Source of the DNA: Caldilineaceae bacterium
GTDB lineage: Bacteria > Chloroflexota > Anaerolineae > Caldilineales > Caldilineaceae
Direction of reading: 5' to 3'
Assembly: GCA_020845455.1 (NCBI GenBank)
Contig: JADLFO010000225.1
Coordinates: forward strand, 1 to 46,007
DNA: 46,007 nucleotides
Part shown: positions 25,137-31,189 of the stretch, piece after piece
Layout: each line of letters begins with the position of its first letter
Position numbering within the stretch: the stretch's first letter is position 1
Made by a program: the position numbers and the translations under genes
The notes under the pieces: model-generated
What the model was told of the DNA's origin: nothing
What the model saw: the letters and a program-made list of their open reading frames with translations, nothing else
Database searches by the model: none

Positions 25137-26144
25137 TCAAAAGAGCGAATAGTCTTCATCACGGCGTTGCGAATAGCGTTTGACCAGCCAGTTGGAACCG
25201 TAGATGCAGATAAAACCCAAGATGGCCTGCACCAACCCTACCGCGGCGCTAAACCCATAATTGGAGTTGGTACGTAGTGCGCGCAGCAGATAGGTATCAA
25301 TCACATCAGTCGTAGGGTAGAGCTGCGCCTTATCACCGATCACGGCGTAGATCATGCCGAAATCGCCAAAGAAAATGCGACCAATGTCCAGCAGCACTAA
25401 TAGGATCACCACCGGCGCCAACGCCGGCAGGCTGATAAACCGCATCCGCTGCCAACGGCTAGCGCCGTCGATCGCCGCCGCCTCATAAAGCTGTGGATCG
25501 ACGGAGACCAGCACGGCCAGATAGATAATGCATCCCGCGCCGGTTCCTTTCCAGATACGGATCAACGTCAGAATCCAGGGCCAGAGTTCAGGTTTATCAG
25601 TGATGATAACGCGCTCCATGCCCAGTTGGGAGAGCGCGGCGTTGACGGTGCCGACCTGATAGTCAATTAACCCAAACAAGACCATGGCGACGACCGTCCA
25701 ACCCATAAAAAAGGGCAGGAACATAATCGACTGGGCAAACCGCTTGAAGCCCACATGGCGCACTTCGTTAAGCAGAAGCGCCGTACTCACGGCAAAAAAG
25801 GTGGTGGCGGAGATAAACATGAGGTTGAGCACGACCGTATTGACTACCAATCGCGTGACGAGCGGCGTCTCCAGCAGCAGGCGAAAATTGCGGAACCCGA
25901 CCCACGGGCTGGCAAACATGGTGCGCGGGCTGTAATCCTGGAACGCGATGATTGTCCCAAACATAGGCACATAGCTAAAGAGGAAGATCAGCACAATGCC
26001 TGGCGCGCTTAATAGAACGAGCAGATAGTTCTCGCGTATCGATTGGAGAAGCTTATTGATCCATGTGCGCGGAGGCGGCTGCACCTGGGAGACAGTTTGC
26101 ACATGCGGACGTGGCGAGCGGGTTACAGTTGTCATACGCAGCAT
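25137..26144 (-). CDS. carbohydrate ABC transporter permease (LplB/YteP type)
   Basis: About 335 residues. A cytoplasmic N-terminus of some 30 residues (MTTVTRSPRPHVQ...) precedes the first helix, LVLLSAPGIVLIFLFSYVPM, then FGTIIAFQDYSPR, the hallmark loop of LplB-like permeases. The EAA loop is LYEAAAIDGASRWQRMRFISLP. The frame continues to 26219, but the extra residues would overlap the promoter TATAAT, so the start is at 26144 or ATG 26135; neither has a good ribosome site. It is first in the operon permease - permease - binding protein. Like related systems it probably borrows a general MsmX-type ATPase encoded elsewhere. Confidence 0.92.
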   Translation of the reverse strand: MLRMTTVTRSPRPHVQTVSQVQPPPRTWINKLLQSIRENYLLVLLSAPGIVLIFLFSYVPMFGTIIAFQDYSPRTMFASPWVGFRNFRLLLETPLVTRLVVNTVVLNLMFISATTFFAVSTALLLNEVRHVGFKRFAQSIMFLPFFMGWTVVAMVLFGLIDYQVGTVNAALSQLGMERVIITDKPELWPWILTLIRIWKGTGAGCIIYLAVLVSVDPQLYEAAAIDGASRWQRMRFISLPALAPVVILLVLLDIGRIFFGDFGMIYAVIGDKAQLYPTTDVIDTYLLRALRTNSNYGFSAAVGLVQAILGFICIYGSNWLVKRYSQRRDEDYSLF

Positions 26145-26184
26145 TGGGAAGTCAAACAGCAGAGGCGAGAGTGATAGTATCCCG

Positions 26185-26212
26185 ATTATAGCAGAAATGA
26201 AATCTGGACCAA
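26185..26212 (-). promoter_or_regulatory. promoter of the Lpl-type importer operon
   Basis: A perfect TATAAT reads on the minus strand at 26190-26185, with a weak -35 (TTGGTC) 16 bases upstream. It is 41 bp from the permease start and faces the divergent mannonate-dehydratase-family gene, so the 190-bp gap holds control for both. Confidence 0.6.
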
Positions 26213-26287
26213 AGAGCACGAAAAAGGCGTTTTGGAAGTGAGTCCGTGGCCTATGATTATGATACGATGAACCCAGCTAGACCTACC

Positions 26288-26321
26288 CATCAACCTGATA
26301 CCACCATCAACCTGATACCAC
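26288..26321 (+). repeat. perfect tandem duplication of 17 bp before a ribosome site
   Basis: CATCAACCTGATACCAC occurs twice back to back (26288-26304 and 26305-26321), ending two bases before the AGGAGA ribosome site of the 26336 gene. It may be a slippage duplication or a paired direct-repeat operator. Confidence 0.75.
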
Positions 26322-26335
26322 CCAGGAGAGATGCA

Positions 26336-27403
26336 ATGAAACTCGGCCTTGGCCTCTATCGGGATATCCTGACGCCGGAGAATGTGCGCTTTGCCAGACA
26401 GGCGGGCGCGACGCATATCGTGGCGCATATCCCCGGACGCTTTACCCAAGCCGGACAGAAGATCCTCACTGCAGGCGGGGATGCAGGCTTTGGCCTCTCC
26501 GCCGACGATCCGATTTGGACCAGCGAAGGGCTGGCCGATCTCAAGGCGATGGTCAACGCCGAAGGGATGGAACTAGCCGCGCTGGAGAATTTCGCGCCCG
26601 TTCACTGGTATGACGTGCTGCTCGACGGCCCGCAGCGCGACCGGCAGATGGAACACCTCAAGCGCATTCTGCGCGACCTGGGCCGCCTGGGCATCCCCGT
26701 GATGGGCTATAACTTCAGCATTGCCGGGGTCTGGGGCCGGGTGGAAGGGCCGTTTGCGCGCGGCGGGGCCAAGTCGGTCGGCTATGATGACCCCGCCCAG
26801 ACGCCGATCCCGCTGGGGATGGTTTGGAACATGGTCTATGACACCGACCTATTTGACGCACAGCAGCCCAAGGGCTATCTGCCGCCGGTCTCCTCCGAGG
26901 AGATGTGGCAGCGCTACCAGGCCTTTTTGGACGAGATGATCCCCGTGGCGGAGGAGGCGGGCGTGGTGCTGGCGGTTCACCCCGACGACCCGCCGCTGCC
27001 CACGCTGCGAGGCATGGCGCGGCTGGTGACCCATCCCGACGATTTTGGCCGCGTGCTGGCGCTCAACTCCAGCCCGGCCAACGCACTGGAGTTTTGCGTC
27101 GGCACGGTGGCGGAGATGCCGGGGAGCGATGTCTATGCTACCGTGGATCGCTACAGCAAAGCGGGACGCATTGCCTACGTCCATTTCCGCAACGTGCGCG
27201 GCAAAGCGCCCCACTATCATGAAATGACGGTTGACGACGGCGACGTGGACATGATCGAAGTCATGCGCATCCTGCGGCGCAATGGCTTCGAAGGGGTAAT
27301 GATCCCCGACCATACGCCCCTGTTCGAATGCGCCGCGCCCTGGCATGCAGGCATGGCCTATGCGCTGGGCTTTATGCGCGCCGCGCTGCAAATGATCGGC
27401 TGA
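26336..27403 (+). CDS. mannonate dehydratase (UxuA)-family protein
   Basis: 355 residues, TIM-barrel fold. Mannonate dehydratase converts D-mannonate to 2-keto-3-deoxygluconate in glucuronate breakdown. Family features: MKLGLGLYRDILTPENVRFARQ at the start, GIPVMGYNFSIAGVWGR, LAVHPDDPPLPTLRG, YVHFRNVRG, DDGDVDMIEVMRIL and MIPDHTP, the last three being typical metal-site regions of UxuA. The central part (VWGRVEGPFARGGAKS) differs from the textbook enzymes, so a related sugar-acid substrate is possible. ATG 26336 has AGGAGA seven bases upstream. It is divergent from the Lpl-type importer, consistent with co-regulated uptake and catabolism of uronate-containing sugars. Confidence 0.83.
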   Translation: MKLGLGLYRDILTPENVRFARQAGATHIVAHIPGRFTQAGQKILTAGGDAGFGLSADDPIWTSEGLADLKAMVNAEGMELAALENFAPVHWYDVLLDGPQRDRQMEHLKRILRDLGRLGIPVMGYNFSIAGVWGRVEGPFARGGAKSVGYDDPAQTPIPLGMVWNMVYDTDLFDAQQPKGYLPPVSSEEMWQRYQAFLDEMIPVAEEAGVVLAVHPDDPPLPTLRGMARLVTHPDDFGRVLALNSSPANALEFCVGTVAEMPGSDVYATVDRYSKAGRIAYVHFRNVRGKAPHYHEMTVDDGDVDMIEVMRILRRNGFEGVMIPDHTPLFECAAPWHAGMAYALGFMRAALQMIG

Positions 27404-27445
27404 ACCTGCGCCTCCGAAGCGGATGCTTGAAAACCCATCCCATGC

Positions 27446-29536
27446 CTATTGGCTAACGAGCGGCACAAAGACCTGGCTCACCGGCACAAAGGCTTGTCTC
27501 GCGGACACAGAGATCGAGCCAAGCTCGTCTGCCGGCTCGCCGCTTTCAAGCTGCACCAGCCAATAGGTATAGCTCACGTCCGGCGCCACGGCGGTATCGG
27601 TGTGGACAAAGCCGGCGGTGGCATCCCAGCTTTGGCCGGAGATGGGCGCGATCTCCACCGGCTGCGCGTTGTCCGGGTTGTCGCCGGCGGCCCGGAAGAG
27701 CGCCAGCTCGCGCGTCGGGTCGATCGCGTCGAGCGGCCAGCGCACCAGCACGGCATCCGGGGTGCGTCTGGCGGTCAGCGGGGCGCTGCCGAGCTGCGGC
27801 ATCAGCCCGCTCATCGGCAGCGCCACCTGGTTGGCCGCAGGGTCATAGACAAACGTGGCGTGCTGGACAGTGTCCACGCTGAGTGAGAGCGAGGCGCTCT
27901 TCTGGCGTAGAGAGGCGGATGCAACGCTGCACAGCCCCGCGCCGTCGGTCGTACACAGCGCCGTCGCGCTGTAGGAGCCGCCCCAAGTCATCTGCACCGC
28001 GGCATCTGCCACCCCCTGCCCGGCCTGGTCGACGACCTTCACCGTCGCCACCGCCATCCAGCGCGGCCAGTGGCGCACATAGCTGATCGCCAACTCCGCG
28101 ACGTGGGCGCTGGGCGCTTGCTCTGTCGGCAAGGGTGTGGGCGTCTCGGACGGCGCAGGCGCTTCAGCCTCGGGGGTGGGGGGAACCGGCGCAACCTCTG
28201 TCGGCTGTTCGGTGGGCGTGGGCGTCGCCGGGACCTCGGTCGGCGCAGGGGTATCTGTCGGCGCAGGGGTATCTGTCGGCGCGGGAATGACCGTGGGCGT
28301 GGGCGTCGGCAGCGTTGCGCCCGCGGCCACGGCGGCGCGCAGTGCGTTGACGCGGCCCGCCCCAAAATACGGGTCCCACCCAGGCGCGCCCAGATCGTCG
28401 GCGTTGGCGCTGAGCAGCGCTTCGACCTGCGCCACCGTCAGATTGGGGTTGCGCGCCAACAGCAGCGCGGCCACCCCCGCCACATGCGGCGCGGCCATGG
28501 AAGTCCCGCCCATCTCGGCATAGGTCGAACCGCCGGCGCGGCTCCAATAGGTGCTGTAGATCGGGCTGCCCGGCGCGGCGATATCCACATGGCTGCCATA
28601 GTTGGAGACGGACATCCGGCCATCGGTGGCGTCGGCGCCCGCCACACAGATCGCTTCGGGATAGGCGGCGGGATAGAAGGGCGCGTCGCTGTTATAATTG
28701 CCCGCCGCTGCCGCGACCACCACGCCGCGTTCACGGGCGTAGATCAAGGCGTCACGCAGATAGCTGCTGTCCACGGTCGCGCCGGAGGAGATCACGATCA
28801 CATGCGCGCCGTTGTCCACGGCATAGTAAATACCTTTCATCAGCCGGCTATAGCTGCCGCTGCAGTTGGCGTCCATCACCTTCACCGGCATGATGAGCGC
28901 CGCATGGGCGATCCCCGCTATGCCTTCGCCGTTGTTGCCCGCCGCCGCAGCGATCCCCGCGACATGCGTGCCATGGCCGCAGCCATCGGATGTATCCGTG
29001 TTTTTGTCGTAGATGTTGTATCCGGGGATCAACCGGTCACGCAAGTCGGGGTGGTTTGGGTCCACACCCGAATCGACTACGGCGATGATGACGCCCTCCC
29101 CGCGGGTGATCTCCCAGGCCTCCACAGCCTGTATGCGCTGTGGCGCCCACTGCTCGCCCGATGCCAACGCAGGGTCGTTCGGCATGTCTGCCGGGACGGT
29201 CATGATGTCATAGGCGACCGACTCGACATTAGGGTCCTGCTGTAGTTGCGCGTATACCTCGTCCAGCCGGGCAGACGAGACCTGAAGAATCTGGGTCTGC
29301 ATCCCCTCCAGCACATCCACCACCTGCACAGCGTCTAGGCTGTCTAGGGTGGATGCGGCGGCGGTGAACGCCGCTGGGCCGGACTTGTATCGTACGATCA
29401 GCCGATCCGGCGCTCTCATCACGCCTGCCGGCGTGAGCACAGCATCCTGAGCATTGGCGGGCTGATATGACGTGGACAGGACCATGATCAAGGCGAGCAT
29501 AGATAGGCCCGCCAGGCCGCGCATAGACCACTTCAT
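27446..29536 (-). CDS. secreted S8 (subtilisin-family) serine protease
   Basis: 696 residues. A signal peptide runs to about residue 29 (PANAQ), followed by an inhibitor-I9-like propeptide (31-120: DRLIVRYKSG, VESVAYD). The catalytic domain has Asp155 (VVDSGVD), His188 (GHGTHV), the oxyanion Asn280 (AAAAGN) and Ser346 (GGTSMAAPHVAG), all intact, so it should be active. From about 410 to 475 is a Pro/Thr linker with repeated PTDTPAP units, then a beta-rich C-terminal part and the tail VPVSQVFVPLVSQ. AGGAG lies nine bases before the ATG and is covered by a possible leader RNA structure. It is an extracellular scavenging protease or a processing enzyme for surface proteins; the stop is 43 bp from the end of the convergent mannonate-dehydratase-family gene. 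Confidence 0.93.
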   Translation of the reverse strand: MKWSMRGLAGLSMLALIMVLSTSYQPANAQDAVLTPAGVMRAPDRLIVRYKSGPAAFTAAASTLDSLDAVQVVDVLEGMQTQILQVSSARLDEVYAQLQQDPNVESVAYDIMTVPADMPNDPALASGEQWAPQRIQAVEAWEITRGEGVIIAVVDSGVDPNHPDLRDRLIPGYNIYDKNTDTSDGCGHGTHVAGIAAAAGNNGEGIAGIAHAALIMPVKVMDANCSGSYSRLMKGIYYAVDNGAHVIVISSGATVDSSYLRDALIYARERGVVVAAAAGNYNSDAPFYPAAYPEAICVAGADATDGRMSVSNYGSHVDIAAPGSPIYSTYWSRAGGSTYAEMGGTSMAAPHVAGVAALLLARNPNLTVAQVEALLSANADDLGAPGWDPYFGAGRVNALRAAVAAGATLPTPTPTVIPAPTDTPAPTDTPAPTEVPATPTPTEQPTEVAPVPPTPEAEAPAPSETPTPLPTEQAPSAHVAELAISYVRHWPRWMAVATVKVVDQAGQGVADAAVQMTWGGSYSATALCTTDGAGLCSVASASLRQKSASLSLSVDTVQHATFVYDPAANQVALPMSGLMPQLGSAPLTARRTPDAVLVRWPLDAIDPTRELALFRAAGDNPDNAQPVEIAPISGQSWDATAGFVHTDTAVAPDVSYTYWLVQLESGEPADELGSISVSARQAFVPVSQVFVPLVSQ

Positions 29537-29541
29537 CTGCT

Positions 29542-29665
29542 GGTTCTCCTACCTATGGCGCGCATAGGCAGAAGAACCGGCTATGCGTGCGCCCCCATAT
29601 CTGAGACCAGCATACGCGCGGAAACCCTACCGCCACATCGGACATGTGATCGCCGGTAGGTAGGA
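29542..29665 (-). promoter_or_regulatory. candidate structured leader RNA controlling the S8 protease
   Basis: On the minus strand TCCTACCTA (29665-29657) is an exact complement of TAGGTAGGA (29555-29547), which includes part of the Shine-Dalgarno AGGAG. The same upstream element also pairs as CCTACCG (29660-29654) with CGGTAGG (29632-29626), capped by CACAT/ATGTG. The two pairings share bases and exclude each other. A third hairpin, CGCATAG/CTATGCG (29587-29581 with 29567-29561), has GGTTCT in its loop, complementary to AGAACC at 29547-29542. No known riboswitch class fits. Confidence 0.45.
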
Positions 29666-29674
29666 CAAAGCATA

Positions 29675-29699
29675 GACGTAAACACGGGTCGCTTACGTC
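29675..29699. promoter_or_regulatory. inverted repeat GACGTAA-N11-TTACGTC
   Basis: Perfect 7-bp arms at 29675-29681 and 29693-29699, just upstream of the S8 leader. It could be an operator for a dimeric regulator or a hairpin. The rest of 29537-29902 holds the leader RNA, a short direct repeat TGTGAGCTAG (29718-29738) and a hairpin after chaB; I see no gene. Confidence 0.4.
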
Positions 29700-29831
29700 A
29701 TTTGTTGTGCGCTATCTGTTGTGAGCTAGTGTGAGCTAGATGGGCTGCGGGCTAGGGTGCGATAGAAAGACGAGCGCGCACGCGCCGGGAGCGGCGCGCT
29801 ACGGCACGACCACAGTCACAAGCGTACCGAC

Positions 29832-29850
29832 GCACGCCGCGCCGGCGTGC
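29832..29850 (-). terminator. GC hairpin downstream of the ChaB-like gene
   Basis: GCACGCCG and CGGCGTGC form a perfect 8-bp stem with a 3-base loop, about 50 bases after the ChaB-like stop. No T-run. Confidence 0.4.
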
Positions 29851-29902
29851 AGCAGACCGCCGGGGGGATGGCTCACCGTCGCTGCAAAGTGGCGCAAAGC
29901 GG

Positions 29903-30193
29903 CTAGCGCAGACCTAGGCGCGCAAGAAAGCCGCGCTTGGCAGGTTTTTCTGCGGCGGCTGTCTCGCCATTGCGATGCCAAGCAGACCCCTGATGGTCGG
30001 GGCTGTCGTCGAAGGAAAACTCGCGCGCCATCGCATCCCAGGCCAGGCGATGGGCCGCTTGGCCGCGGCGATTTTCATCGAGGTCCTTCTTTTCATTCCA
30101 CACCCGGTTATAGGTCTCCAGATAGAGGGTCTGAGCGGCAGGGGGCAGTGTCGCGCGCAGGGTCGAGGGGAGGTCCTGAACTGTCCTATACAT
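29903..30193 (-). CDS. ChaB-family protein
   Basis: 96 residues. The sequence MYRTVQDLPSTLRATLPPAA, then LYLETYNRVWNE and HRLAWDAMAREFSF matches ChaB, a small helical protein encoded beside the ChaA cation antiporter in enterobacteria and annotated as a putative cation-transport regulator; its molecular role is unproven. The ChaB domain covers about residues 1-65; the C-terminal 30 residues are basic and poorly conserved. I chose ATG 30193 because AAGGA is six bases upstream; ATG 30199 would be too close to it. No ChaA-like antiporter is present here. Confidence 0.85.
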   Translation of the reverse strand: MYRTVQDLPSTLRATLPPAAQTLYLETYNRVWNEKKDLDENRRGQAAHRLAWDAMAREFSFDDSPDHQGSAWHRNGETAAAEKPAKRGFLARLGLR

Positions 30194-30229
30194 GGTCATT
30201 CCTTTCCGATACGCATCATGCATATTCTG

Positions 30230-30248
30230 TTGTCAATCCATCTGACAA
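30230..30248. promoter_or_regulatory. inverted repeat TTGTCA-N7-TGACAA before the ChaB-like gene
   Basis: Perfect 6-bp arms at 30230-30235 and 30243-30248, 37 bp upstream of the start. On the minus strand the repeat contains TTGACA, a consensus -35, so the palindrome could be an operator over the promoter. No clear -10 at the right distance. Confidence 0.4.
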
Positions 30249-30391
30249 CACAAGCATGATCGTGATTGATGCGCGTTTCCGGAAGAGTGATCACACTTCG
30301 TCACGATGCTGTGCTGCCCTTCGGCAGCGATTGTCAACTTTTCGTGCCATATGTCGCGGGATGCCTCCGCCGGCATTCTGCGCAGGACGCC

Positions 30392-30451
30392 CAACGCCAG
30401 ACCGTAAACGACCTGGCTAAAGGACGACGCCCGCTCAAGCGGGCTTGCAGC
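30392..30451 (-). repeat. dispersed intergenic palindromic repeat, copy 2
   Basis: Inverted copy of 14495-14554, with four mismatches over 60 bp. It carries CCCGCTCAAGCGGG (plus strand) and the GCCAGG-type stem. It lies in the 400-bp gene-free space 30194-30595, which also has the operator-like repeat near chaB and a terminator-like hairpin after the acetyltransferase gene. Confidence 0.8.
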
Positions 30452-30550
30452 GGCGCGACACAAGACATCGTGGCGGCGAGGTTTGGCTCTCAGCCATGTG
30501 CGCTGCAATCGACACTAAAAGCGCACCTACGCACTGCTCAATTTCGTAGC

Positions 30551-30568
30551 GGCGGTTTTCCAACCGCC
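30551..30568 (-). terminator. hairpin downstream of the acetyltransferase gene
   Basis: GGCGGTT and AACCGCC form a perfect 7-bp stem with loop TTCC, 28 bases after the GNAT stop. No T-run. Confidence 0.45.
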
Positions 30569-30595
30569 GTCTGGTCGCCGCGCCGGCAGATCCGG

Positions 30596-31186
30596 TCAGT
30601 CGACGCGGGACGCATCTCGCCCCCGATCTTCTGCTTCCCGGCGCAGCAGCCCGAACTGCTTGATATCGACAAAGCGCCCGTGCTCCCAGCAGCTTTCGCG
30701 CCAGATGCCCTCCAGTCGAAAGCCGCATTTGAGCAGCACACGCTCCGAGGCGATGTTGCCGTCTGTACAGTCCGCCTGGATGCGATGCACGTCGAGATTG
30801 GCAAAACACCAGCCGAGCAGAGCACGGGTCGCTTCCGTGGCATAGCCCTGCCCCCAGTGCTCGTACAGGATGTGATAGCCGATATCGACATGGCGATTCT
30901 CGCGGTCCCAGGCATAGACGCCGCAAGTGCCGATCATCCGATCGTCATCGTCCAGCGTGATCGCCCACTGGACAGCCTCATGTCTATCGTAATGCCCGTT
31001 GAGCCAACGAATCAACTCCAGCGCCTTGGCAGGCGTGTCGGTCGGCGGTTGGTTCAAGAAGCGCAGGGTGCGCGGGTCTCCAAACAGCGCTTGGATCGCC
31101 TCGGCATCTTCCTCGCGCAGCGGGCGTAAGCGCAGGCGTTGGGTAGCCAGCACCGGAAAGCTAGAGAAATCAAAGAGTCTGCTCAT
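30596..31186 (-). CDS. GNAT-family N-acetyltransferase (RimJ/RimL type)
   Basis: 196 residues. RLRLRPLREEDAEAIQALFGD is the usual start of the RimJ/RimL branch; WAITLDDDDRMIGTCGVY and VDIGYHILYEHWGQGYATEA contain the acetyl-CoA-binding Q/RxxGxG/A region (GQGYATEA); NIASERVLLKCGFRLEGIWRE is the conserved C-terminal part. Members acetylate N-terminal amines of ribosomal proteins or small molecules; the substrate here is unknown. Its start is three bases after the stop of the clostripain-like gene, so the two are co-transcribed. Confidence 0.9.
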   Translation of the reverse strand: MSRLFDFSSFPVLATQRLRLRPLREEDAEAIQALFGDPRTLRFLNQPPTDTPAKALELIRWLNGHYDRHEAVQWAITLDDDDRMIGTCGVYAWDRENRHVDIGYHILYEHWGQGYATEATRALLGWCFANLDVHRIQADCTDGNIASERVLLKCGFRLEGIWRESCWEHGRFVDIKQFGLLRREAEDRGRDASRVD

Positions 31187-31189
31187 GGT

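Noticed and set aside
28090..28320. Pro/Thr repeat in the S8 gene as a possible CRISPR or satellite array
   Set aside because: The periodicity is coding (PTDTPAP linker units) and in frame; there are no spacers.
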